A stretch of 64,000 nt of DNA from Bradyrhizobium sp. AZCC 1721 (GCF_036924715.1 NZ_JAZHSB010000001.1:6377001-6441000), one strand, 5' to 3'. Counted from the stretch's first letter, positions 49,858-61,254 are shown. Notes: generated by a model not told the origin, from the letters alone. A program made the numbers and translations.

Positions 49858-49990
49858 GAAAGTGCGAGGCCGCGAACGCCGTTGAAGCACTCGATCCCGG
49901 AGTTCCCTACGAAAGTAGGTGGGCACCATATGTCCGGATCCACGGACCCGGCCAGGGACAGTTCCCTAAAGGATCGATAAGGCCCCGGGG
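49858..49990 (-). ncRNA. ssrS: 6S RNA
   Basis: Position between zapA and 5-FCL on the same strand is the hallmark location of 6S RNA, which binds RNA polymerase holoenzyme in stationary phase. The minus strand starts near CGGGGCC (49987-49981), which pairs with GGCCTCG (49871-49865) to close a long rod. Internal blocks AGGGAACTGTCCCT, GGTCCG/CGGAC and GTGCCCACCTAC...GTAGG give the interrupted stem expected. CATATATC lies just upstream of the 5' end in the -10 position. Ends are approximate; no covariance search was run. Confidence 0.72.
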
Positions 49991-50106
49991 ATATATGGCT
50001 CCTGACGCACGACGCAGCTTCGCGAAGCCAATGTAAGCGCTCAGCATCGAATCCGCCAGCGGTAATGGGTACAGTTGCGATCGCCCTTAGATTGCGCTTC
50101 ACTTCA

Positions 50107-50136
50107 CCCTCCCCTGGAGGGCCCTCCAGGGGAGGG
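50107..50136. terminator. Perfect 30-bp palindrome downstream of zapA
   Basis: CCCTCCCCTGGAGGG followed at once by its exact reverse complement, 27 bp after the zapA stop. No T-tract follows on the zapA strand, so it may be a processing or repeat hairpin instead of a classical terminator. Confidence 0.5.
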
Positions 50137-50163
50137 AAAAGAAACCAGCGCCAACGCTCGGTC

Positions 50164-50547
50164 TCACCCGATCGCGACGCCGCTGCCGATGGTGCGGTTG
50201 ATGACCTGCGTGGTTTTTTCGATGCGGTCGGCGGCGGCGTTGAGCGCGTTGGCGACGGCGACCTGGGTTGCCTTGGCGCGGTCGGCGGCGGCGGTGCGGA
50301 CGTTGCGCAGGGTTTCGAGTTCGCCCTCCAGCGCGCGGATGCGCGCGTTGGCATCCAGCAGTTCGTCGCACACGGTGAGCGCGGCCATCACGGTGAGACG
50401 CGCATCGCCGATTTCGCCGAACTTGCCGCGCAACTCTCCGACCCGCGATTCCAGGCTCTCGGCGAGCTTCAACAGCCGCACCTCCTGCCCTTCCTCGCAG
50501 GCCATGCGGTACTGCCGGCCGTTGATGGTGACGTTGATGTGACTCAT
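50164..50547 (-). CDS. zapA: Cell division protein ZapA
   Basis: A 127-residue FtsZ-associated protein. MSHINVTINGRQYRMACEEGQE is the globular start with the conserved RxYxMxC segment. A long coiled coil (about 25-115) follows, including LTVMAALTVCDELLDANARIRALEGELETLR. It cross-links FtsZ filaments at the division ring. The start overlaps the DUF4164 stop (ATGA). Confidence 0.93.
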   Translation of the reverse strand: MSHINVTINGRQYRMACEEGQEVRLLKLAESLESRVGELRGKFGEIGDARLTVMAALTVCDELLDANARIRALEGELETLRNVRTAAADRAKATQVAVANALNAAADRIEKTTQVINRTIGSGVAIG

Positions 50548-50870
50548 TCACTCTCCCCGGCGTCGGCATCGAGCACCGCACGGATGGTGCCGATTGCGGC
50601 ATCCAGCTTTTCCGATATCTCGCGGTTGGCGCGCTCCAGCCGCCGCGTCTTCACCAGCGAACCGTCGAGTTCGTCGGCGAGCCGCGAGCGATCGGCGCCG
50701 AGCGCCTGGATCCGGCTCGCCAGCTCGTTCTCGTCGCGGTCGGCGTCGCGCCGCCGCTCGGCCGCAGCCTCGAGCGCATCGAGCGCCATCATCAGGCGCC
50801 GTGTGGCGGCGTCGATGTCGGCATAGACCGGCTCGGCATTGCCGGCCCCGTTGGTGTGACGATCGCTCAT
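50544..50870 (-). CDS. DUF4164 coiled-coil protein
   Basis: A 108-residue, almost entirely helical protein (YADIDAATRRLMMALDALEAAAERR, LADELDGSLVKTRRLERANREISEKLDAAIGTIRAVL). DUF4164 genes are regularly found next to zapA in Rhizobiales. Its overlap with zapA suggests that the two work together, perhaps as a partner coiled coil at the division site. The ATG at 50870 is chosen over an upstream alternative that lacks a ribosome site. Confidence 0.85.
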   Translation of the reverse strand: MSDRHTNGAGNAEPVYADIDAATRRLMMALDALEAAAERRRDADRDENELASRIQALGADRSRLADELDGSLVKTRRLERANREISEKLDAAIGTIRAVLDADAGESE

Positions 50871-51157
50871 GAGAGACAGCGCGCACCCTCGCGGTAGGCC
50901 CGCCGCGCGGCAGCAAAATCCGCGGTTCGGCAAGCGGTTAGAGCACGAAATTTACGTGGCAAGCGAGCCAAGCGCAACGCCCGCGCGAAGCTATGCACTG
51001 CTAAGCAACTTTTCGCATGGCAAGGGCGTTTCCACGCCTTGGACTCCCGGGGATTGAGGTGCTATCCAGCCCGCACTTTCCCTCAAACACGCCCGTATTG
51101 CGGCCTTCGCCCGGTACATACCCTAACCAAGCACCTCATTTCAGGCGGATTTCCATC

Positions 51158-53143
<1,986 letters not shown>

Positions 53144-53283
53144 CGGTTGAGCTGTGGGGGAAAAAGGACTACCTAAACCCCCATCTTGACCGTTCCCGCC
53201 CGGCCGAACCGGGCGTTCCGCCGTCAGCACCTCCGTGGAACGTCTCCGCGGGGCGGGCACCGGCTATCAGAGGAGAAACCAGC

Positions 53284-54291
53284 ATGGCAGTCCGCATCGG
53301 GATCAACGGATTTGGCCGCATCGGCCGCAATATCTTGCGCGCCATCGCAGAATCCGGCCGCAAGGATATCGAAGTGGTCGGCATCAACGATCTCGGCCCG
53401 GTCGAGACCAACGCCCACCTGCTGCGTTTCGATTCCGTGCATGGCCGTTTCCCCGGCACCGTGACCGTCGACGGCGACTCGATCAGCCTCGGCAACGGCA
53501 AGATCAAGGTTTCCGCCGAGCGCGACCCGTCGAAGCTGCCGTGGAAGGCGCTCGGCGTCGACATTGCGCTGGAATGCACCGGCATCTTCACGGCCAAGGA
53601 CAAGGCCTCCGCACATCTGACCGCCGGCGCCAAGCGCGTGCTGGTCTCGGCGCCCGCCGACAACGCCGACGCCACCATCGTCTACGGCGTCAACCATGAC
53701 ACGCTGACCAAGGATCACCTGGTCGTCTCCAACGGCTCCTGCACCACCAACTGCCTGGCGCCGCTCGCCAAGGTCTTGAACGACACCGTCGGCATCGAGA
53801 CCGGCTTCATGACCACGATCCACGCTTACACCGGCGACCAGCCGACGCTCGACACCCTGCACAAGGATCTCTATCGCGGCCGTGCGGCGGCGATGTCGAT
53901 GATCCCGACCTCGACCGGTGCGGCGAAGGCGATCGGCCTCGTGCTCCCCGAACTGAAGGGCAAGCTCGACGGCGTCGCGATCCGCGTGCCGACCCCGAAC
54001 GTCTCGGTGGTCGATCTCAAGATCGTCGCCAAGCGCGCAACCGATGCCAAGGAAATCAACGCGGCGATGAAGCGCGCCTCCGAGCAGCAGCTCAAGGGCA
54101 TCCTTGGCTACACCACCGCGCCGAATGTCTCGATCGACTTCAACCACGATCCCCACTCGTCGACGTTGCACGAGGACCAGACCAAGGTGCAGAACGGCAC
54201 GCTGGTGCGCGTGATGTCCTGGTACGACAATGAATGGGGTTTCTCCAACCGCATGGCGGACACCGCCGTGGCGATGGGGAAGCTGCTGTAA
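53284..54291 (+). CDS. gap: Glyceraldehyde-3-phosphate dehydrogenase, type I
   Basis: A 335-residue GAPDH. GINGFGRIGRNILRA is the NAD-binding loop; the active-site Cys153 is in SNGSCTTNCLAP, and the His partner is in TIHAYTGDQ. SWYDNEWGFSNRM closes the protein. It lies 140 bp after tkt, before pgk, with a repeat element in the gap to pgk. Confidence 0.97.
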   Translation: MAVRIGINGFGRIGRNILRAIAESGRKDIEVVGINDLGPVETNAHLLRFDSVHGRFPGTVTVDGDSISLGNGKIKVSAERDPSKLPWKALGVDIALECTGIFTAKDKASAHLTAGAKRVLVSAPADNADATIVYGVNHDTLTKDHLVVSNGSCTTNCLAPLAKVLNDTVGIETGFMTTIHAYTGDQPTLDTLHKDLYRGRAAAMSMIPTSTGAAKAIGLVLPELKGKLDGVAIRVPTPNVSVVDLKIVAKRATDAKEINAAMKRASEQQLKGILGYTTAPNVSIDFNHDPHSSTLHEDQTKVQNGTLVRVMSWYDNEWGFSNRMADTAVAMGKLL

Positions 54292-54296
54292 GTCTC

Positions 54297-54410
54297 GTGT
54301 CCCGGACGCGGCGCGGCACGAAGTGACGCGACGCAGAGCCGGGACCCACTCCAGCGTAGAGGTCCCGGTTCTGCACAGCGGCGCTTGGCGCCGCAGTGCG
54401 CCCGGGACAA
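54297..54410. repeat. Family B palindromic repeat between gap and pgk
   Basis: GTGTCCCGGACGCGGCGC at the left and GCGCCCGGGACAAG at the right are inverted ends, with internal GCCGGGACCC and GGTCCCGG. It is the third copy of the family at 28875 and 35306. It fills the gap between gap and pgk almost entirely and may affect their relative expression. Confidence 0.65.
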
Positions 54411-54420
54411 GAGAGCGCAA

Positions 54421-55617
54421 ATGCCGAAAACATTCCGCACCCTCGATGACGTCGACGTGAAGGGCAAGCGCGTGCTGCTGCGCGTCGACCTCAACGTGCC
54501 CATGGAGAACGGCCGCGTCACCGACGCGACCAGGCTCGAGCGCGTCGCGCCGACCATCACCGAAATTTCCGACAAGGGCGGCAAGGTGATCCTGCTCGCC
54601 CATTTCGGCCGCCCGAAGGGGCGCGACGCCAAGGATTCGCTGAAACCCGTCGCGGCAGCGCTCAGCCACGTCATCAAGAAGCCGGTTGCGTTTGCCGACG
54701 ACTGCATCGGCGAGGCTGCCGCCAAGGCCGTCGGCGCCATGAAGGACGGCGATATCCTCTGCCTGGAAAACACCCGTTTCCATAAAGAGGAAGAGAAAAA
54801 CGATCCGGCGTTCGTAGCCGAACTGGCAAAGCTCGGCGACATCTGGGTCAACGACGCCTTTTCGGCGGCGCACCGCGCGCACGCTACGACCGAAGGTCTT
54901 GGCCACAAGCTGCCCGCCTACGCCGGCCGCACCATGCAGGCCGAACTCGACGCGCTGGGCAAAGCACTGGAAGCGCCGACCAAGCCGGTTATCGCGATCA
55001 TTGGCGGCGCAAAAGTCTCCACCAAGATCGACCTGCTCGAAAATCTCGTTACCAAAGTCGATGCGCTGGTGATCGGCGGCGGCATGGCCAACACCTTCCT
55101 GCACGCGCAGGGCGTCGGCGTCGGCAAGTCGCTGGCGGAAAAAGACCTCGCCGCGACGGCGCTGCGTATCCTGGAAAAAGCCACCGCTGCGAACTGCGCC
55201 ATCATCCTCCCCGTCGATGCCGTGGTCGCCTATCACTTCGCCGCCAACTCGCCCTCGCACGCCTATGGTCTCGACGCCATCCCGGCCGACGGCATGATCC
55301 TCGACGTCGGGCCGCAATCGATCGCGCGGATTCACGCCGCGATCGACGACGCCGCGACGCTGGTCTGGAACGGCCCGCTCGGCGCGTTCGAAATGACACC
55401 GTTCGACCGCGGCACGGTGGTTGCGGCCAAGCACGCAGCGGAGCGCACCAAGGCGAAGAAACTGATCTCGGTCGCCGGCGGCGGCGACACGGTCGCGGCG
55501 CTGAATCAGGCCGGCGTGGCCGATGATTTTTCCTACGTCTCGACGGCCGGCGGCGCGTTTCTCGAATGGATGGAAGGCAAACCGCTTCCTGGCGTCGAAG
55601 TTCTCAAACTGCGTTAG
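54421..55617 (+). CDS. pgk: Phosphoglycerate kinase
   Basis: A 398-residue kinase. RVDLNVPMENGRVTDATRL, LAHFGRPKG and NTRFHKEEEKND are substrate-binding blocks. GGAKVSTKIDLL and GGGMANTFL mark the nucleotide domain, and VWNGPLGAFE and SVAGGGDTVAAL the hinge and ATP site. The start MPKTFRTLDDV at 54421 fits. It catalyses the ATP step between 1,3-bisphosphoglycerate and 3-phosphoglycerate. Confidence 0.97.
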   Translation: MPKTFRTLDDVDVKGKRVLLRVDLNVPMENGRVTDATRLERVAPTITEISDKGGKVILLAHFGRPKGRDAKDSLKPVAAALSHVIKKPVAFADDCIGEAAAKAVGAMKDGDILCLENTRFHKEEEKNDPAFVAELAKLGDIWVNDAFSAAHRAHATTEGLGHKLPAYAGRTMQAELDALGKALEAPTKPVIAIIGGAKVSTKIDLLENLVTKVDALVIGGGMANTFLHAQGVGVGKSLAEKDLAATALRILEKATAANCAIILPVDAVVAYHFAANSPSHAYGLDAIPADGMILDVGPQSIARIHAAIDDAATLVWNGPLGAFEMTPFDRGTVVAAKHAAERTKAKKLISVAGGGDTVAALNQAGVADDFSYVSTAGGAFLEWMEGKPLPGVEVLKLR

Positions 55618-55667
55618 ACCAGGACTCAATGAAGCGCCGAAGGCGCGGCAAATACAGGAGAATTTGA

Positions 55668-56735
55668 ATGGCTCGCATTACCTTGCGTCAACTGCTCGAT
55701 CATGCGGCAGAGCACGATTACGGGGTGCCGGCGTTCAACATCAACAACATGGAGCAGGCGCTCGCCATCATGGAGGCTGCCTCCTCGGTCGACGCGCCCG
55801 TCATCATCCAGGCCTCGCGCGGCGCGCGCTCCTATGCCAACGACGTGATGCTCAGGCACATGATGGACGCGGTCACCGAAATCTATCCGCAGATCCCGGT
55901 CTGCGTGCATCTCGACCACGGTAACGAGCCCGCGACCTGCATGACCGCGATCCAGGCCGGCTTCACCTCGGTCATGATGGACGGCTCGCTCAAGGCTGAC
56001 GGCAAGACCCCCGGCGACTGGGATTACAATGTCGGCGTGACCAAGACGGTCACCGACATGGCCCATCTCGGCGGCATCTCGGTGGAAGGCGAACTCGGTG
56101 TGCTCGGCTCGCTGGAGACCGGCATGGGCGACAAGGAAGACGGCCACGGCGCCGAGGGCAAGCTGTCGCACGACCAGTTGCTCACCAACCCCGACGAAGC
56201 CGTGAAGTTCGTCAAGGAGACCAAGGTCGACGCGCTGGCGATCGCGATGGGCACGTCGCACGGCGCCTACAAGTTCACCCGCAAGCCGGACGGCGACATC
56301 CTCGCCATGAACGTGATCGAGGAAATCCATCGCAAGCTGCCGAACACGCACCTGGTGATGCACGGCTCCTCCTCGGTGCCGCAGGACCTGCAGGAAATCA
56401 TCAATGCCAATGGCGGCAAGATGAAGCCGACCTGGGGTGTGCCGGTGTCCGAGATTCAGCGCGGCATCAAGAACGGCGTGCGCAAGATCAACATCGATAC
56501 CGACAACCGGATGGCGATGACCGGGCAGATCCGCAAAGTCTTCAAGGACAATCCGGAAGAGTTCGACCCGCGCAAATATCTCAAGCCCGCGATGGAAGCG
56601 ATGGCCAAGCTGTGCAAGCAGCGGCTGCAGGAATTCAATACCGCAGGCCAGGCCAGCAAGATCAAGAAGGTGCTGACGACGGCCGAAATGGCCAAGCGGT
56701 ACGGCAAGGGTGAACTGGACCCGCGGGTCGCCTGA
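55668..56735 (+). CDS. fba: Fructose-bisphosphate aldolase, class II (zinc)
   Basis: A 355-residue metal-dependent aldolase. Zinc ligands begin at VHLDHG (His81, Asp83, His84). FTSVMMDGSL, SVEGELGVLG, MGTSHGAYKF, MHGSSSVP and KINIDTDNR are the conserved active-site strands. AGGAG precedes the ATG. It follows pgk by 50 bp and is itself followed by a class I aldolase gene. Confidence 0.97.
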   Translation: MARITLRQLLDHAAEHDYGVPAFNINNMEQALAIMEAASSVDAPVIIQASRGARSYANDVMLRHMMDAVTEIYPQIPVCVHLDHGNEPATCMTAIQAGFTSVMMDGSLKADGKTPGDWDYNVGVTKTVTDMAHLGGISVEGELGVLGSLETGMGDKEDGHGAEGKLSHDQLLTNPDEAVKFVKETKVDALAIAMGTSHGAYKFTRKPDGDILAMNVIEEIHRKLPNTHLVMHGSSSVPQDLQEIINANGGKMKPTWGVPVSEIQRGIKNGVRKINIDTDNRMAMTGQIRKVFKDNPEEFDPRKYLKPAMEAMAKLCKQRLQEFNTAGQASKIKKVLTTAEMAKRYGKGELDPRVA

Positions 56736-56849
56736 GCCGGCGCCCCGCGCCTTGCAAACACCCGGGGTGCGACGAACGTTTTCTAGGCAATTGCCCGAGA
56801 ACCGCCTATTTTGGTGCGCAAGGGCATGATGTTTTCGGAGAACGTTCCC

Positions 56850-57875
56850 ATGAATCTTGCTGACCTCAACAAGGTTGCCCTCGCCATGGTCACCCCAGGC
56901 AAGGGCATTCTCGCCGCCGACGAATCCTCGGGCACGATCAAGAAGCGTTTTGACGCCATCAAGGTCGAATCCACGGAGGAGAACCGCCGCGACTACCGTG
57001 AAATGCTGTTCCGCTCCACCGAGGCGATGAGCAAGTACGTCTCGGGCGTCATCCTCTACGACGAAACCATCTGGCAGAACGCCAAGGACGGCACGCCGCT
57101 GGTCAAGCTGATCGAGCAGTCCGGCGCCATCCCCGGCATCAAGGTCGATGAAGGAACGCAAGCACTGCCGCACTGTCCGGGCGAACTGGTGACCGTCGGC
57201 CTCGACAAGCTCGCCGAGCGCCTGAAGAAATATTACGAGCGCGGCGCGCGCTTCGCCAAGTGGCGTGCAGTGATCGATATCGGCAGCGGCATCCCCACGC
57301 AGACGGCGATCCACGTCAACGCGCATGCGCTGGCGCGCTACGCCGCGCTGTGCCAGGCGGCGCAGATCGTGCCGATCGTCGAACCGGAAGTGCTGATGGA
57401 CGGCGATCACGATATCGACCGCTGCTACGACGTGACCCAGCGTGTGCTGAACAAGACATTCCAGGAATTGCGGGTCCAGCGTGTCGAGCTCGAGGGCATG
57501 GTGCTGAAGCCCAACATGGCCATTTCAGGCAAGAAGTGCGGAAAGCAGGCTTCCGTCGAGGAAGTTGCGGAGAAAACCGTCCGTCTCCTGAAGGCGTGCG
57601 TTCCCGCGGCCGTGCCCGGCATCGCCTTCCTCTCCGGCGGACAATCCGATGAGGAAGCGACCGCGCATCTGAATGCCATGAACCGGATCGGCGGCCTGCC
57701 CTGGCGGCTGACCTTCTCCTATGGCCGGGCGCTGCAGGCGGCGCCGCAGAAGGCGTGGTCGGGTAAGGCCGAGAACGTCGCCGCAGGCCAGCGCGCGTTC
57801 ACACACCGTGCGCGAATGAACGCGCTGGCGAGCAAGGGTGAGTGGGACACCGGCCAGGAAAAGAAGGTCGCCTAG
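56850..57875 (+). CDS. Fructose-bisphosphate aldolase, class I
   Basis: A 341-residue Schiff-base aldolase of the animal/plant-like family. GKGILAADESSGTIKKRF starts the barrel; the Schiff-base Lys220 lies in LEGMVLKPNM; the acid pair is in IVPIVEPEVL. LSGGQSDEEATAHLNAMN and WRLTFSYGRALQ follow. It is unrelated in structure to the class II enzyme encoded just upstream. I start at MNLADLN, with CGGAG upstream; an ATG at 56826 is possible. Confidence 0.95.
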   Translation: MNLADLNKVALAMVTPGKGILAADESSGTIKKRFDAIKVESTEENRRDYREMLFRSTEAMSKYVSGVILYDETIWQNAKDGTPLVKLIEQSGAIPGIKVDEGTQALPHCPGELVTVGLDKLAERLKKYYERGARFAKWRAVIDIGSGIPTQTAIHVNAHALARYAALCQAAQIVPIVEPEVLMDGDHDIDRCYDVTQRVLNKTFQELRVQRVELEGMVLKPNMAISGKKCGKQASVEEVAEKTVRLLKACVPAAVPGIAFLSGGQSDEEATAHLNAMNRIGGLPWRLTFSYGRALQAAPQKAWSGKAENVAAGQRAFTHRARMNALASKGEWDTGQEKKVA

Positions 57876-57877
57876 AC

Positions 57878-58588
57878 TTGTCCAACAAACCCGTTCCGCC
57901 GCGCCCGGCGCCGCGCCTCTATCTCGCGACGCCCGAGGTGGACGATCCGTCACAGCTCGCAAACCAGCTTCCGGAGCTGTTGGCCGCGGCCGACGTCGCG
58001 GCGGTGCTGCTGCGGCTGAAGCAGACCGACCAGCGCACGATGATCGCGCGCGTGAAAGCACTCGCGCCCGCGATCCAGAATGGCGGCGCGGCGCTGTTGC
58101 TCGACGGCCATGTCGAGTTGGTGGCGCGTGCCGGCGCCGACGGTGCGCATTTGACCGGCCTCGCCGCGCTGGAAGACGCCTGGCCGTCGCTGAAGCCGGA
58201 CCGCATCGCCGGCGTCGGCGGCCTTGCCACGCGGCACGATTCGATGGCCGCGGGCGAAGCGGGCGCCGACTACGTGCTGTTCGGCGAGCCCGATGCCAAG
58301 GGCCAGCGGCCATCGACTGAAGCGATTGCCGAACGCCTGCAATGGTGGGATGAACTGTTCGAGCCGCCCTGCGTCGGCTTTGCCGCCTCGCGCGAGGAGC
58401 TTTTCGAATTTGCGGCTGCCGGCGCCGATTTCGTGCTGGTCGGCGATTTCATCTGGGCCGACCCGCGCGGCGCCAAGGCGGCGCTGATCGACGCCGCGCA
58501 GGCAATCGCGCAAGCGTACGAAGCGGCGTTCGGAAAAGCCAGAGCTGGTATCGATAAGTCCGGCACGGATAAGGCCGGGCGCGGATAA
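57878..58588 (+). CDS. Thiamine-phosphate-synthase-like protein
   Basis: A 236-residue TIM-barrel protein of the ThiE/TenI type. RLYLATPEVDDPSQ, AVLLRLKQTD, GAALLLDGHVELVARAGADGAHL (the equivalent of the VNDR...GVHLGQ block) and GADYVLFGEPDA are visible. The usual ThiE loop residues are poorly kept, so activity is doubtful. The start is most simply a TTG at 57878, two bases after the aldolase stop. It is probably cotranscribed with the aldolase. Confidence 0.7.
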   Translation: MSNKPVPPRPAPRLYLATPEVDDPSQLANQLPELLAAADVAAVLLRLKQTDQRTMIARVKALAPAIQNGGAALLLDGHVELVARAGADGAHLTGLAALEDAWPSLKPDRIAGVGGLATRHDSMAAGEAGADYVLFGEPDAKGQRPSTEAIAERLQWWDELFEPPCVGFAASREELFEFAAAGADFVLVGDFIWADPRGAKAALIDAAQAIAQAYEAAFGKARAGIDKSGTDKAGRG

Positions 58589-58597
58589 CGCCGGACA

Positions 58598-59743
58598 ATG
58601 AAACTCCTGCGTCCCATATCGCTGCTTGCGGGCCTCTTGATGACGATGGCCGGCGCTTCCGCGCAGGTCTCGCCGACGCCGCCTGCCGCGCAGCCGCCCG
58701 CCGGCCCGCCGCCGGCGAAAAAGGAAGCGCCGCCCAAGCCAAAAGCACCGCCTGCGGCGAAGCAGCCCGCCGCGCCGCCGAAGCCGGCGGCAGCACCCAA
58801 ACCGGCGGCAACGCCCACGCCCGCCCCCTCGCCCACGGCGGCCTTCGAGGATCCCAACGTCGATCTCGTCTACGGCGCCTACCAGCGCGGCATGTACAAG
58901 ACGGCGTTCGATCTCGCGACGACGCGCGCGCAATATAACGGCGACCCAAAGGCGATGACGATGCTGGGCGAGCTCTACGCCAACGGGCTCGGCATCAAGC
59001 GCGACTATGCGAAGGCCGCCGATTGGTACCAGCGTGCGGCCGATGCCGGCGACCGCGAGGGCATGTTCGCGCTCGCTATGATGCGGCTGTCCGGCCGAGG
59101 CGGGTCTACCAATCGGGAGCAGGCCGTCAAGCTCCTGGCCTCCGCGGCCAAGCTCGGCAACCCGAAGGCGGCCTACAATCTGGCGCTGCTCTACCTCGAC
59201 GGCAACACGCTGCCGCAGGATGTCCGGCGCGCTGCCGAACTGCTGCGCGTTGCAGCCGACGCAGGCAGTCCGGAAGCACAATACGCGTTAGCTACCTTCT
59301 ACAAGGAGGGCACCGGCGTGCCGAAGGACATCGACAAGGCGGTGCGGCTGCTGCAGGCGGCATCGCTGGCCGACAATGTCGACGCCGAGGTCGAGTACGC
59401 GATCGCGCTGTTCAACGGCACCGGCACGCCGAGGAACCAGGTTGCGGCGGTCGCGCTGTTGCGGAAGGCAGCGCGGCAGAACTCGCCGATCGCGCAGAAC
59501 CGCCTCGCCCGCGTGCTCGTGAGCGGCTTGGGGGTGCAGATGGACAAGATCGAAGGCCTGAAGTGGCACCTTGTCGCCAAGACCGCCGGCAAGGGCGATC
59601 CCGAACTGGATGAGAGGCTCTCGGAGCTCAATCCCGAGGATCGCGCCAAGGTAGAGGCGGCGGCGCGGAAATGGACCGGTACCGCCGACAAATCACGCCT
59701 TGACGGCGGCATATCAGCAGGGCACCCAGTCCCTAAACCCTGA
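58598..59743 (+). CDS. Secreted Sel1/TPR-repeat protein with Pro/Ala-rich linker
   Basis: A 381-residue exported protein. Signal peptide to about GASAQ (residue 23), then a Pro/Ala/Lys-rich linker (about 25-82), then six or so Sel1-like repeats (about 90-330; for example AMTMLGELYANGLGIKRDYAKAADWYQRAADAGD and AQYALATFYKEGTGVPKDIDKAVRLLQ). Such repeats mediate protein contacts in the periplasm. Partners are unknown. It lies 9 bp after the ThiE-like gene, in line with the carbon-metabolism set. Confidence 0.88.
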   Translation: MKLLRPISLLAGLLMTMAGASAQVSPTPPAAQPPAGPPPAKKEAPPKPKAPPAAKQPAAPPKPAAAPKPAATPTPAPSPTAAFEDPNVDLVYGAYQRGMYKTAFDLATTRAQYNGDPKAMTMLGELYANGLGIKRDYAKAADWYQRAADAGDREGMFALAMMRLSGRGGSTNREQAVKLLASAAKLGNPKAAYNLALLYLDGNTLPQDVRRAAELLRVAADAGSPEAQYALATFYKEGTGVPKDIDKAVRLLQAASLADNVDAEVEYAIALFNGTGTPRNQVAAVALLRKAARQNSPIAQNRLARVLVSGLGVQMDKIEGLKWHLVAKTAGKGDPELDERLSELNPEDRAKVEAAARKWTGTADKSRLDGGISAGHPVPKP

Positions 59744-59783
59744 CGGCATTGCGCCGTTCCCTCTCACTATAAGCGCTCGCATC

Positions 59784-60578
59784 ATGCTGTATTCAGCCCT
59801 TATCAACGTCATGGTGAAAGCCGCGCGTCGCGCCGGCCGCAGCCTCAAGCGCGACCTCGGCGAGATCGAGCATCTGCAGGTGTCGCTGAAGGGGCCGGCG
59901 AACTTCGTCACCAAGGCCGACAAGCGCGCCGAGGAAATGCTGTACGAGGACCTCGCCAAGGCACGGCCCGGCTACGGCTTCATCGGCGAGGAAGGCGGCA
60001 CGCGCGAGGGCGCCGACAAGACCCACACCTGGATCGTCGATCCGCTCGACGGCACCACCAACTTCCTGCACGGCATTCCGCAGTTCGCGATCTCGATCGG
60101 CCTGCGGCGCGAAGACACCGTCATTGCCGGCGTGATCTACAACCCGGCCAATGACGAGTTGTACATCGCGGAGCGTGGCAAGGGCGCGTTCCTCAACGAC
60201 CAGCGGCTGCGGGTCGCCGGCCGCCGCCAGCTCAACGAATGCGTGGTCGCCTGCGGCCTGCCGCATATCGGCCGCGGCGACCATGCGCTGGCGCTGAAGG
60301 AAATGGCCGCGCTGCAAAACAAGGTCGCCGGCTTCCGCCGCTTCGGCGCAGCTTCCCTCGACCTCGCCTTTGTCGCCGCCGGCCGCCTCGACGGCTACTG
60401 GGAACGCAACCTGTCGCCGTGGGATATCGCAGCGGGGCAGATCATGGTGCGGGAAGCAGGCGGCACGATCTCGGGGATCGAGGGTAATGACGACGCGCTG
60501 AAGACCGGGCACGTGGTCTGCGGCAACGAGTTCGTGCACGGCGAACTGGTGAAGATACTCGGGCCGCTGGGAAAATAG
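59784..60578 (+). CDS. Inositol-1-monophosphatase family protein, SuhB-like
   Basis: A 264-residue Mg-dependent phosphatase. The metal motifs GFIGEEGG, WIVDPLDGTTNFLHGIPQFAISI and the C-terminal SPWDIAAGQIMVREAGG are complete. The N-terminal MLYSALINVMVKAARRAGRSLKRD fits the family; the upstream reading to 59700 overlaps the Sel1 gene. It hydrolyses inositol monophosphates or related sugar phosphates; SuhB also has a role in rRNA synthesis in E. coli. Confidence 0.93.
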   Translation: MLYSALINVMVKAARRAGRSLKRDLGEIEHLQVSLKGPANFVTKADKRAEEMLYEDLAKARPGYGFIGEEGGTREGADKTHTWIVDPLDGTTNFLHGIPQFAISIGLRREDTVIAGVIYNPANDELYIAERGKGAFLNDQRLRVAGRRQLNECVVACGLPHIGRGDHALALKEMAALQNKVAGFRRFGAASLDLAFVAAGRLDGYWERNLSPWDIAAGQIMVREAGGTISGIEGNDDALKTGHVVCGNEFVHGELVKILGPLGK

Positions 60579-60769
60579 GGCGACGGTTCCAAGCCACGCG
60601 CGTCGCTTCATCCGCGATCGGGTGATGCAGCCTTCCGGAGGCGGTGGAAGCACACGGAGGAGCCTCGGCGCTCCCAGCCAAAATATTGAAAACAACCCCA
60701 TGCACAGTAGCCGGCACTCGTCGAGTGCCGAAGTAGACATTTGACACGTCGGGCAAATCAGCGAGACAA

Positions 60770-60975
60770 GACCATCATCCACCGATGGTAGCGATTATAA
60801 CAAGTCGTGCGGGGGCCATAGGTCGCGGGCATGTCGCGCCATGGCGCACCTGAACGCAGAACCCAACGATGCCATCGAGCACGCGGCGGCCATCTACTCG
60901 CCGAACGCCGCGCGGCTTGTTCGGCAACGTCGGCTTAATGGCGGTCCACTCATGTTCGCTGAATTCGTAGCGCAT
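60770..60975 (-). pseudogene. IS5-type transposase remnant
   Basis: MRYEFSEHEWTAIKPTLPNK then PRGVRRVDGRRVLDGI is the usual N-terminus of IS5-group transposases. After VLDGI the frame no longer matches (the family continues with a SGAPWRDLP block, which here appears in another frame), so there is a frameshift, and the catalytic DDE part is absent. No terminal repeats are evident. A short stretch nearby (about 60680-60770, with TGACACGTCGGGCAAATCAG) resembles another dispersed repeat. Nothing else is seen in 60579-61254. Confidence 0.7.
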
Positions 60976-61254
60976 GATTCGAGGCTTCGGTTTCGAAGCT
61001 TGAATGACGTCCAAGGTAGCGCCATCAATCCGCACCGGTCCCTAGCGAAACCGCCAATGCTCTGAATTTACTCCCGCTTTCGGAGGCACAGCCGACATGG
61101 CCGGACTTGCCGCTGGGTCGCCCACGTAGCGATTGACCCGTTGCGGACATCGGGAGTCGCTCAACGAACGGTAGCTGAGGCCATCCCCTGGCCCTTACAG
61201 TGTGCTACTTTGAGCCGGCACGATCCCCTGTCTTCGGCCCGGAGCCGTTGCACC

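Noticed and set aside
53224..55629. Minus-strand open frame of 801 codons opposite gap and pgk
   Set aside because: It is an antisense shadow of two certain genes. The translation is rich in Arg, Gly, Asp and His without domain features, as expected from GC-rich third positions.
55626..57410. Minus-strand open frame of 594 codons opposite both aldolase genes
   Set aside because: Shadow of two well-supported aldolase genes.
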